Below, one piece after another: positions 34,283-41,861 of a stretch of 64,000 nt of DNA. Position 1 is the first letter of the stretch. The number at the start of each line of letters is the position of its first letter. A program made the translations under genes and the position numbers. The DNA lies in assembly GCF_008932115.1 (NCBI RefSeq), contig NZ_CP044543.1:2672501-2736500 (forward strand). The letters are read 5' to 3'. The DNA is from Bradyrhizobium betae. GTDB taxonomy: Bacteria; Pseudomonadota; Alphaproteobacteria; Rhizobiales; Xanthobacteraceae. The notes under the pieces were generated by a model. That model was not told where the DNA came from, ran no database searches, and saw only the letters and a program-made list of their open reading frames with translations.

Positions 34283-34447
34283 AAGCGCCGGATGGCGCGC
34301 GGGCACGTAGCCGCGAAACGCCGGCGGCACCAGCGCCTTGGCCAGGTCGAGCGTGATGTAATCGGCGTCGAGCCCGGCGGCATCGCCCGGCACATAGGCC
34401 CATTGCGGCCACGGCAACGGGCCGCTCGCATACGGCGGCACATTCAT
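34283..34447 (-). pseudogene. DUF309 family protein, N-terminal part (split by IS element)
   Basis: Codes for MNVPPYASGPLPWPQWAYVP and on through PPAFRGYVPARHPAL, then meets the IS right end, where the frame stops after one further codon. The ATG at 34447 lies 18 bases after the stop of the alpha/beta hydrolase, indicating an operon. The C-terminal part lies at 32466-32825. Together they were one intact box-cluster gene before the insertion. Confidence 0.85.
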
Positions 34448-34465
34448 GGATGTGCCCCCGCAAGA

Positions 34466-35284
34466 TCATGCGGCGCGTCCCTGGAGTCCCTGATCGTCGC
34501 GCAGGGCCGCTCGTGCAAATTGCTCAATAGCGTCAAGCGTCGCCCCCGGCGCTTCACGATGCGGGGAATGGCCCGCGTCTGAAATAATTTTAATATCTAC
34601 CGGACAGTAGCACTCTTCCTGCGCAATTTCGACCTGTCGCAATGTCCCATATTGGTCATCGGCACCTTGCAGGATCAAAATGGGAACGCGGATGTAGGCC
34701 AGATATTCCGAGATGTCCCAGTCACGGAATTTCGGATCGAGCCAGGCGCCGTTCCAGCCGTAGAAAGCGCTGTCGACGTCCTTGTGCCAGCGCCCGAGCC
34801 TGGCCTTGAGATCCGTGGTCTCGAAGCTGGTCTTGATCGCGGCGATGGACTGCACCGAAATGTCCTCGACGATGAAATGCGGCGCCAGCAGCACGAGGCC
34901 CTGCAGCCGGTGATCCTGATGGGCGCCGGCATAAATCGTCGCGATCGAGGCGCCGTCGGAATGGCCGAGCAGCAGACCGCGCTTGAAGCCAATCATGTCG
35001 AGCAGCTTCGGCAGTACGTCCAGCGCCTCGCGCTGCATGTAGTCGAGCGGCCGCGGCAGCGCGACCGGGCTCGACTGGCCGTAGCCCGCGCGCGAATAGG
35101 CAAAGATGCCGGCGCCGGTGGCCTGTTGAAGCCTTTCGGGGAAGTCGCCCCACAGCCCGACGGAGCCGAGGCCTTCGTGCAGCATGACGATGGTCGGCGC
35201 ATCGGCTGATTGCGGTGCGAGCCATTTGTATTCGAGGCTGGCGTTGCCGATGCCGAGGAAACCAGCTGGGGTGAGGTTGGTCAT
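34466..35284 (-). CDS. Alpha/beta hydrolase of the box cluster
   Basis: A 272-residue alpha/beta hydrolase. The nucleophile elbow is LLLGHSDGASIATIYAG (Ser in GHSDG), an oxyanion-forming segment is VMLHEGLGSVGLWGDFPE, the acid is probably Asp in ILQGADDQYGT, and the base is His in ISDAGHSPHREAP. It is set between benzoate-CoA ligase (8 bases upstream) and the DUF309 gene, so it is likely part of the benzoate pathway. A thioesterase or ring-opened CoA-ester hydrolase role that guards CoA pools is possible, but the substrate is not shown by sequence. ATG 35284 is chosen because the longer frame overlaps the ligase deeply. Confidence 0.88.
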   Translation of the reverse strand: MTNLTPAGFLGIGNASLEYKWLAPQSADAPTIVMLHEGLGSVGLWGDFPERLQQATGAGIFAYSRAGYGQSSPVALPRPLDYMQREALDVLPKLLDMIGFKRGLLLGHSDGASIATIYAGAHQDHRLQGLVLLAPHFIVEDISVQSIAAIKTSFETTDLKARLGRWHKDVDSAFYGWNGAWLDPKFRDWDISEYLAYIRVPILILQGADDQYGTLRQVEIAQEECYCPVDIKIISDAGHSPHREAPGATLDAIEQFARAALRDDQGLQGRAA

Positions 35285-35292
35285 GCTGTCAC

Positions 35293-36834
35293 TCAATTCG
35301 CCCCCTCGCGCAGCTTGAAGCGCTGGATCTTTCCCGTCGCCGTCTTCGGCAAGGACTCCACCACGTCGATCCAGCGCGGATATTTCCACGGGCCGATCTT
35401 GTGCTTGACGTGCTCCTTCAGCATCTCCTGCAGGCCCGCCGGCGTCGCGCCGGGGCGCAGGACGACAAAGGCCTTCGGCTTCAGCAGGCCTTCCGGATCG
35501 GCTTCGGGCACGACGGCGGCTTCCAGCACGGCGGGATGGGTGATCAGCGCGCTCTCGACCTCGAATGGCGAGACCCAGATGCCGGAGACCTTGAACATGT
35601 CGTCGGCGCGGCCGCAGAAGGTGTAGCGGCCCTCAGTGTCGCGGACATATTTGTCGCCGGTGCGGGTCCACGGGCCCTCGAACGTGCGGCGGCTCTTGTG
35701 GCGCTGGTTCCAGTAGCCCTCGCCGGCGGAGGGCGCATCGACCAGGAGCTCGCCGACCTCGCCGTCGGCGACGTCCTGGCCGGCCTCGTTGACGAGCCGC
35801 ACCGCATAGCCCGGCACCGGCTTGCCTGATGAGCCGTATTTGATGTCGCCGGGCGCGTTCGACAGGAAGATGTGCAGGAGCTCGGTCGAGCCGACGCCGT
35901 CGAGGATGTCGACGCCGAAGCGCGCCTTCCAGCTGTTGCCCACGGATTCCGGCAGCGCCTCGCCGGCGGAGGTGCAGATTCGCAAGCTCTTGCCGCCCCG
36001 CTCCGCCTTCATCGTCTCGTCGTTGAGCATCGCCGCGAACAGCGTCGGCACGCCGTAGAAGATCGACGGATTGTAGCGGTTCATCAGGTCGAACATGCGC
36101 GCCGGCGTCGGCCGCTCGCTGTTGAGAATGACGGTGGCGCCGACCGACATCGGAAAGGTCAGCGCATTGCCGAGGCCGTAGGCGAAGAACAGTTTTGCCG
36201 CGGAGAGACAGACGTCGCTCTCGCGAATGCCGAGCACTTGCCTGGCGTAGGCGTCAGCCGTCGCCTGCAAATTCGAATGGATGTGGCGCACGCCCTTGGG
36301 CATGCCGGTCGAGCCCGACGAATACAGCCAGAACGCCGGCTCGTCCGGATGCGTCGCCGCCGTGATGAACTGGTCGCTCTCACCAGCGAGCTCTTCGGCC
36401 AGCTGCTTATGTCCGTTCTGCTTGGCGCCGGAGACCACGACATGCTCGAGATCGGGCATGCGACCGACCACGTCCTTGATGACGGGGTAGAGCGCTTCGG
36501 AGACGAACAGCACACGGGCGCGGCAGTCGGCGAGGATGTAGGCGTATTGGTCCGCGGTCAGCAGCGTATTGAGCGGCACCGGCACGATGCCGGCGCGGAT
36601 CGCGCCCAGGAACAGCAGCGGGAAATCGACCGTATCCAGCATGATCATCGCCACGCGCTCTTCACGGCGCACGCCAAGACGGCGCAGCATGTTGGCGACG
36701 CGCCGCGTCTGTTGCTGAAGCTCGCCATAGGTGAGCCGGGAGACGGTGTCGTCGAAGACGAGCTTGCCTCCCCTGCCCTCCTCGACGTTGCGGTCGAGCA
36801 GCCAGGTCACCGCGTTATAGGATCCCTCGCTCAC
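35293..36834 (-). CDS. bclA: Benzoate-CoA ligase
   Basis: A 513-residue acyl-adenylate-forming enzyme that activates benzoate to benzoyl-CoA, the entry step of the box pathway. ANL-superfamily motifs are visible: A3 YSSGSTGMPKGVRH, A5 DGVGSTELLHIFLS, A8 region YTFCGRADDMFKVSGIWVSPFEVE, and the catalytic lysine in PKTATGKIQRFKL. It belongs to the benzoate-CoA ligase family (YGVPTLFAAML). The GTG at 36834 is preferred because it has an excellent Shine-Dalgarno GAGGGAGAAG (36838-36847). An ATG at 36870 lies beyond a perfect palindrome that would otherwise be inside the gene. First gene of the run, divergent from boxR. Confidence 0.93.
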   Translation of the reverse strand: MSEGSYNAVTWLLDRNVEEGRGGKLVFDDTVSRLTYGELQQQTRRVANMLRRLGVRREERVAMIMLDTVDFPLLFLGAIRAGIVPVPLNTLLTADQYAYILADCRARVLFVSEALYPVIKDVVGRMPDLEHVVVSGAKQNGHKQLAEELAGESDQFITAATHPDEPAFWLYSSGSTGMPKGVRHIHSNLQATADAYARQVLGIRESDVCLSAAKLFFAYGLGNALTFPMSVGATVILNSERPTPARMFDLMNRYNPSIFYGVPTLFAAMLNDETMKAERGGKSLRICTSAGEALPESVGNSWKARFGVDILDGVGSTELLHIFLSNAPGDIKYGSSGKPVPGYAVRLVNEAGQDVADGEVGELLVDAPSAGEGYWNQRHKSRRTFEGPWTRTGDKYVRDTEGRYTFCGRADDMFKVSGIWVSPFEVESALITHPAVLEAAVVPEADPEGLLKPKAFVVLRPGATPAGLQEMLKEHVKHKIGPWKYPRWIDVVESLPKTATGKIQRFKLREGAN

Positions 36835-36856
36835 GGACTTCTCCCTCGATTTTTTA

Positions 36857-36868
36857 GAATTATAATTC
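36857..36868. promoter_or_regulatory. Candidate BoxR operator palindrome
   Basis: GAATTATAATTC is a perfect 12-bp palindrome in an AT-rich stretch of the boxR-bclA gap, 22 bases upstream of the ligase GTG. Position between divergent regulator and target suggests an operator. The TGCA-type repeats reported for related regulators are not seen. Confidence 0.4.
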
Positions 36869-36974
36869 ATAGAAAGACACCGCGGTGGCTTGCTGTCAAT
36901 GTTAGCAGGCATTATGTTTCATTAAAATGCGCCGCAGGAGCTTTTTCAAAGACGGCATCCGTTAAAGAAGGCTC

Positions 36975-37883
36975 ATGATCGACAGTCCCGACGCCGAATC
37001 CCGATTTCTCGAACAGCTCGGCCAGCGCGTGCGCACCATGCGCGCGCTGCGCGGCATGTCGCGCAAAGTGCTCGCCAAGGTCTCCGGAATTTCGGAGCGC
37101 TACATCGCGCAGCTCGAGAGCGGCAAGGGCAACGTCTCCATCGTGCTGCTCCGCCGCGTCTCCGACGCGATGGGCGCGCATCTGGAGGACCTGCTTCCCT
37201 CGGCCGATCCGACGCCGGACTGGCAGATGTTTCGCGACCTCCTGCGCAAGGCGACGCCGGCGCAGATCGCACAGGCCAAGGACCTGCTCGCCGGCGGCAG
37301 CGCCTCCGCGCCGCGGCGCGCACCGTTCTGCGGCATCGCGCTGATCGGCCTGCGCGGCGCCGGCAAATCCACGCTCGGCAAGATCCTGGCGAAGAAGATC
37401 GGCTGGAGCTTCGTCGAGCTCAACAAGGAGGTCGAGCAGCAGAACGGCCTCTCGGTCGCCGAGATCATCGCGCTGTACGGCCAGGAAGGCTTTCGCCGCA
37501 TGGAGCAGGCGGCGCTGCAGCAGTTGCTCGCGCGCAACGAGCTGATGGTGCTGGCGACCGGCGGCGGCATCGTCTCGGAGCCGCTGACCTTCGACCAGAT
37601 CCTGTCGTCGTTCTACACGATCTGGCTGAAGGCCGAGCCCGAGGAGCACATGGCCCGCGTCCGGCGCCAGGGCGATCTGCGGCCGATGGCAGACGATCGC
37701 TCCGCGATGGCCGAGCTGCGCAACATCCTGCTGAGCCGCGAGCCGCTGTATGCGCGCGCGACCGCGGTGGTGGACACGGCAGGGCTGTCGGTCGATGCGG
37801 CGGCGGCGCGGCTGATCGATGCGGTGCGCCCGGTACTGCAGAACGAAGCCCGCAGCTTTGGGCTGCGGAGCGTGGCGCTGTAA
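36975..37883 (+). CDS. boxR: BoxR transcriptional regulator (XRE HTH fused to shikimate-kinase-like domain)
   Basis: A 302-residue two-domain regulator. The N-terminal XRE helix-turn-helix spans residues ~10-70 (LGQRVRTMRALRGMSRKVLAKVSGISERYIAQLESGKGNVSIVLLRRVSDAMGA). The C-terminal shikimate-kinase-like domain has the P-loop GLRGAGKST (~130), WSFVELNKEVEQ and VLATGGGIVSE. In this family the kinase-like domain senses benzoyl-CoA, and the repressor then releases the box promoter. It is divergent from benzoate-CoA ligase, with 140 bases between. ATG 36975 follows AAGAAGG. The architecture is diagnostic. Confidence 0.95.
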   Translation: MIDSPDAESRFLEQLGQRVRTMRALRGMSRKVLAKVSGISERYIAQLESGKGNVSIVLLRRVSDAMGAHLEDLLPSADPTPDWQMFRDLLRKATPAQIAQAKDLLAGGSASAPRRAPFCGIALIGLRGAGKSTLGKILAKKIGWSFVELNKEVEQQNGLSVAEIIALYGQEGFRRMEQAALQQLLARNELMVLATGGGIVSEPLTFDQILSSFYTIWLKAEPEEHMARVRRQGDLRPMADDRSAMAELRNILLSREPLYARATAVVDTAGLSVDAAAARLIDAVRPVLQNEARSFGLRSVAL

Positions 37884-37950
37884 TCCTCGCTGCCTCCAAA
37901 CCTCCGATGACCCTATATGCGAGCTCGGCGGCAAACTTCAGGACTTCTCG

Positions 37951-38346
37951 ATGACCTCCAGCGACGTCACCATCTCCATCTTCGAGCGGATCGGCGGCAG
38001 CGCCACGATTGACCGGCTGGTCGATCGCTTTTACGACCGGATGGATACACTGCCGGAGGCGCAGATCATCCGCGCCATGCACGCCGCCGACCTCGGCCTG
38101 ATCAGAGACGTGCTCAAGCGCTATCTCACCGAGTGGACCGGGGGCCCAAAGCTCTATTCCGTCGAGAAGGGCCATCCGCGGCTGCGGCAGCGGCACCTCG
38201 GTTTTGCGATCGGCGATCCAGAGCGCGACGCCTGGCTCCTCTGCATGCGCGGCGCGCTGGAGGAGACGGTTACTGACGCTGCCGCACGGCAGGACCTCGA
38301 TCGCGCGATATCGGGCCTCGCCGACTGGATGCGCAACCGGCAGTGA
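37951..38346 (+). CDS. Group II truncated hemoglobin
   Basis: A 131-residue two-over-two globin. It starts SIFERIGGSATIDRLVDRFYDRM and has the group II signature TEWTGGPKLYSVEKGHPRLRQRHLGFAIGDPERDAWL, including the proximal His region and the Trp at the helix G position (DAWL). Such proteins bind oxygen or nitric oxide and are found beside oxygenases and respiratory genes. It lies 67 bases after boxR on the same strand and could be transcribed with it. Direct involvement in benzoate metabolism is not shown. Confidence 0.92.
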   Translation: MTSSDVTISIFERIGGSATIDRLVDRFYDRMDTLPEAQIIRAMHAADLGLIRDVLKRYLTEWTGGPKLYSVEKGHPRLRQRHLGFAIGDPERDAWLLCMRGALEETVTDAAARQDLDRAISGLADWMRNRQ

Positions 38347-38455
38347 CAGGTCCGCAGCGCCTCGACGCAAAACGAGGACGCACCATGCTCACGCGCAATG
38401 CGCCATTGCGTCGCGCGGTTTGAGTTCCGCGCAAATCACCTGTTAAGCTCGCCAC

Positions 38456-39157
38456 ATGACCGACATTCTCCCCGACACCATCCGCCGCCTCTACACCGAT
38501 CCCGGCGAGTACATCGACAGCGATCATCCCGCGGTGCGGCAATTCGCCGAGACCGCGGTGCGCGAGGGTGCGAGCGCGCGCGAGAAGGCGAGCGTGCTCT
38601 ACAAGGCGGTGCGCGACGGCATTCGCTACAATCCTTATGTCAGCATGCGCATCGCCGAGACCTTTCGCGCGTCGAGCGTGCTCGCCGCAGGCCAGGGCTA
38701 TTGCGTCGGCAAGGCCTCTCTCTATGCCGCCGCCTGCCGCGTCCACGGTATTCCGGCTCGCGTGGGGTTCGCCGACGTGAAGAACCATCTCACCACCGAG
38801 AAGCTGCGGCAAAGCATGGGCACTGACATCTTCACCTGGCACGGTTTCACGGAAGTGCATGTCGACGGTGCATGGCGCAAGGCGACACCGACCTTCAACG
38901 ACACGCTCTGCGCCAAGGTCGGCGTGGCGCCGCTCGATTTCGACGGCCACACCGACGCGCTGCTGCATCCCTTCGACGGCGAAGGCCGCGCCTACATGCA
39001 ATATGTCAACGACCGCGGCACCTATCACGACGTGCCGGCGAAGTTCTTGATGCGCGAGATGGCGCGGGACTACGCCAACATGCAGGGCGAGGATTTGTCG
39101 GGGCGCGACATGGAGCGCGAGGCGGCGGAAACCGGTCGCTCTTTCCCGCCGGCGTGA
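38456..39157 (+). CDS. Transglutaminase-like cysteine protease-fold protein
   Basis: A 233-residue cytoplasmic protein with the transglutaminase-like core: RDGIRYNPY, the nucleophile Cys in AGQGYCVGKASLYAAACRVHGIPARVGF, and His/Asp in TWHGFTEVHVDGAWRKATPTFND. Members act as cysteine amidases/peptidases or are of unknown substrate. It has no signal peptide. It lies 109 bases after the globin gene on the same strand and ends next to the convergent CPA2 antiporter. The substrate cannot be assigned. Confidence 0.88.
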   Translation: MTDILPDTIRRLYTDPGEYIDSDHPAVRQFAETAVREGASAREKASVLYKAVRDGIRYNPYVSMRIAETFRASSVLAAGQGYCVGKASLYAAACRVHGIPARVGFADVKNHLTTEKLRQSMGTDIFTWHGFTEVHVDGAWRKATPTFNDTLCAKVGVAPLDFDGHTDALLHPFDGEGRAYMQYVNDRGTYHDVPAKFLMREMARDYANMQGEDLSGRDMEREAAETGRSFPPA

Positions 39158-39162
39158 TCAGG

Positions 39163-40899
39163 TCAAACGACCGAACCGACAGCGAGCGTGCGGGGATCTT
39201 GCTGGGCAGCATCCGGATTTCTCCTCTCCAGCTCCTCGATCATGCCGCGCGCGATTTCCCGCTCGCCCATGATGACGACGTCGGCCCCAAGCCCCTTGAG
39301 ATGATCGACCTCGGCATCCGCATGCGCTCGCGCGATGATGCGGATGTCCGGATTGGCCGCGCGCGCCTGCTGCACGATCTGTCCCGCCTCGAACGCTTCG
39401 GGGATCGCGATCACCAGATGCCGCGCCCGCGCCGGGTTGGCGGCCTCGAGGATGTCGGGCTGCGCCGCATTGCCCATGATGGCCTCGATGCCGCCCTGCT
39501 TCAGATTCGCCAGCGCGCTCTCGCCGACCTCGGCGACGAGGAACGGCAATTGCCGCTGCTTCAACGCGTCGCCGACGAGCGCGCCGACGCGGCCATAGCC
39601 GATCACGATCGTATGGTCGGTCAGATCGGTGGTGCGGATCGGCTCGGGCCCGGCGGCCGGGGCTTGCGGCGAATCCCGCCTGTGATCGAGCCGCGGCGCG
39701 AGCCAGGTCGCGGCCGCGAACATCAGCGGATTGAGCATGATGGAGAGGATCGCGCCGGCCATGATCAGGTCGCGCCCATCGCTGGGGAGGATCTGCGAGG
39801 CGACGCCGAGCTCGGCCAGGATGAAGGAGAACTCGCCGATCTGCGACAGGCTCGCCGAGATCGTCAGCGCGGTCGCGACGGGATGCCGGAACAGCACCAC
39901 GATCAGGAACGCGGCGACCGATTTGCCGAGCATGATGATGGCGAGCGTCGCCAGCAGCGGCCAGGGCTCGCGGACCACGCTCATCGGATCGAACATCATG
40001 CCGACCGAGACGAAGAACAGGACGGCGAAGGCATCGCGCAGCGGCAGCGATTCCTGCGCGGCGCGCGCGCTGAGCGGCGATTCCCGCAGCATCATGCCGG
40101 CGAAGAACGCGCCGAGCGCCAGCGAGACGTCGAACAGCTTGGTCGCCCCGAACGCGACGCACAGCGCGATCGCGAGCACGGCGAGGCGGAACAATTCGCG
40201 CGAGCCGGTATGGGCGATATAATGCAGGATCCACGGGATCACCCGGCGCCCCACCACAAGCATCAAGCCGATGAACACGACGATCTTGACGAGGGTCAGC
40301 ATCACGATTCCGGCAAGCCCGAAGCCGGCCTGCGCCGCGAGCGGCGCGAACGCCGGCTGGCTGCCGTTGCCGCCCTGAAGGCTCGCGATCGCGGGGAACA
40401 GCACCAGCACGAGCACCATCGCGAGGTCCTCGACGATCAGCCAGCCGACGGCGATGCGTCCGCGATCGGTCTCCATCAGGCGCCGCTCCTGCAGCGCGCG
40501 GAGCAGCACGACGGTGCTCGCGACCGACAGCGCCAATCCGAACACCAGGCCCGCGGCGATGCCCCAGCCCATCAGCCATGCAAGGCCGAGCCCCATCAAT
40601 GTCGCAGCCGCAATCTGCACGACGGCGCCGGGCACGGCGATCTTTCGCACCGAAAGCAGGTCCTGCAGCGAGAAGTGCAGGCCGACGCCGAACATCAGCA
40701 GGATGATACCGAGCTCGGCGAGTTCGTTGGCAAGCGCTTGGTCGGCGACAAAGCCTGGCGTGAACGGACCGACCGCGACGCCAGCCAGGAGGTAACCGAC
40801 GAGCGGCGGGATGCGGAACCGCTGTACGATAGTTCCGAAGACGAAGGCTAGTCCGAGTCCAACGACGATGGTGGCGATGAGAGGCGTGTCATGTGGCAT
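39163..40899 (-). CDS. CPA2 family cation:proton antiporter with TrkA-N domain (YbaL/KefB type)
   Basis: A 578-residue membrane protein. Residues ~1-390 hold a Na+/H+ exchanger domain with about twelve segments (PPLVGYLLAGVAVGPFTPGFV, ELAELGIILLMFGVGLHFSLQDL, SVASTVVLLRALQERRLMETDRGRIAVGWLIVEDLAMVLVLVLFPAI with the transport Asp). A C-terminal TrkA-N (RCK) domain begins THTIVIGYGRVGALVGDALKQRQLPF, whose GxGxxG binds NAD(H). The family includes glutathione-gated K+ efflux and other monovalent cation antiporters; the specific ion is not known. ATG 40899 is used, as the longer frame adds a non-membrane tail with no homology signs. Confidence 0.93.
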   Translation of the reverse strand: MPHDTPLIATIVVGLGLAFVFGTIVQRFRIPPLVGYLLAGVAVGPFTPGFVADQALANELAELGIILLMFGVGLHFSLQDLLSVRKIAVPGAVVQIAAATLMGLGLAWLMGWGIAAGLVFGLALSVASTVVLLRALQERRLMETDRGRIAVGWLIVEDLAMVLVLVLFPAIASLQGGNGSQPAFAPLAAQAGFGLAGIVMLTLVKIVVFIGLMLVVGRRVIPWILHYIAHTGSRELFRLAVLAIALCVAFGATKLFDVSLALGAFFAGMMLRESPLSARAAQESLPLRDAFAVLFFVSVGMMFDPMSVVREPWPLLATLAIIMLGKSVAAFLIVVLFRHPVATALTISASLSQIGEFSFILAELGVASQILPSDGRDLIMAGAILSIMLNPLMFAAATWLAPRLDHRRDSPQAPAAGPEPIRTTDLTDHTIVIGYGRVGALVGDALKQRQLPFLVAEVGESALANLKQGGIEAIMGNAAQPDILEAANPARARHLVIAIPEAFEAGQIVQQARAANPDIRIIARAHADAEVDHLKGLGADVVIMGEREIARGMIEELERRNPDAAQQDPRTLAVGSVV

Positions 40900-40961
40900 T
40901 TTTGCCTTTTGACACAGCGAGCACGGGTGCGCACCGCGACCTGTGCGCGCGGATCGCAGGC

Positions 40962-41747
40962 TCACAGCAATTGCGAGCGCACGGATTCCGCGCCGTCGCG
41001 CAGCAGCGGCAGGAAACGCTCGATCAATTCCTGTGTCGGCACGCGGTCGACATGGGCGCCCATGTTGACGGCGGCCACGATCACATTGTCGTAACGACGC
41101 ACCGGGACCGAGATCGAGCGGAAATGCGGCTCGGCCTCGCGGTCGACCAGCGAGTAGTCCTGCGCGCGATCGGCCTGGATGCGCGCGAGCAACGCCTTGG
41201 GTTCGGTCACGGTCTGCGGCGTCAGGGCTTCGCGCTTCATTGTTTCCAGGCGCGCGGCGAGATCGGCATCGTCGAGCTGGCCGAGCATGGCGCGGCCGAC
41301 CGAGGTGCAGAAGGCGGGCAGCCGGTAGCCGATTTCGAGACCGCCGGAGAACATCCGCGCCGGACTGCTGCGGGCAACGAACACGACATCGTCACCGTCC
41401 AGCACCGCGAGCGAAGAGATTTCATTCGCCGCGATCGCGACACGATCGAGCACCGGTTGCAGGACCGTGACGAGCTGGTTGGAGCGCAGATAGGACGCCG
41501 CGAGCGTCAGCACATGCGGCGTCAGCGAGAACAGTTTTCCGTCACCGGAGACGAAGCCGCCGCGCTGAAGCGTGAACAGCATGCGCCGCGCGGTGGCGCG
41601 CGGCAGATCGGCGGCGCGGGCGAGATCGCTCAGCGTCATCGGGCCCGTCGTCGCTCCGAAGCATTGGAGCAGACGCAAGCCACGATCGAGGCTCTCGACG
41701 AAATCCGTCGCGCGCTCGTCGGTCTCGCTTCGCTTCAGCTTGGGCAT
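40962..41747 (-). CDS. IclR family regulator (PcaR/PobR-like)
   Basis: A 261-residue regulator. The N-terminal winged HTH covers residues ~10-75 (FVESLDRGLRLLQCFGATTGPMTLSDLARAADLPRATARRMLFTLQRGGFV). The C-terminal effector domain has GLEIGYRLPAFCTSVGRAMLG and the DYSLVDREAEPHFRSISVPVRRYDN motif typical of IclR members that respond to aromatic acids. It is divergent from the Rieske oxygenase, and an inverted repeat lies between, so control of that gene is likely. The inducer is not identifiable. Confidence 0.93.
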   Translation of the reverse strand: MPKLKRSETDERATDFVESLDRGLRLLQCFGATTGPMTLSDLARAADLPRATARRMLFTLQRGGFVSGDGKLFSLTPHVLTLAASYLRSNQLVTVLQPVLDRVAIAANEISSLAVLDGDDVVFVARSSPARMFSGGLEIGYRLPAFCTSVGRAMLGQLDDADLAARLETMKREALTPQTVTEPKALLARIQADRAQDYSLVDREAEPHFRSISVPVRRYDNVIVAAVNMGAHVDRVPTQELIERFLPLLRDGAESVRSQLL

Positions 41748-41805
41748 GGGCCTTTCGGACGCTCCTGCAAAATAGTGCTTGCCGCCGTTCCGAGGCATGT
41801 CATAA

Positions 41806-41838
41806 TTCGCCCATTCGTTCAATAGGCGAACATTCGCC
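41806..41838. promoter_or_regulatory. Candidate IclR operator
   Basis: TTCGCC (41806-41811) and GGCGAA (41825-41830) are inverted with 13 bases between; a second GGCGAA/TTCGCC pair (41825-41838) overlaps it, and ATTCG lies at 41813. The site is between the divergent IclR regulator and Rieske oxygenase, 24 bases upstream of the oxygenase ATG. Confidence 0.5.
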
Positions 41839-41861
41839 ACTCCACAGAGGATGCACTCACC

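Noticed and set aside
34189..34469. Open frames spanning the IS right end and the DUF309 start
   Set aside because: They are frame-shifted readings of the split DUF309 gene; the frame starting at 34447 joins perfectly with the distal half.
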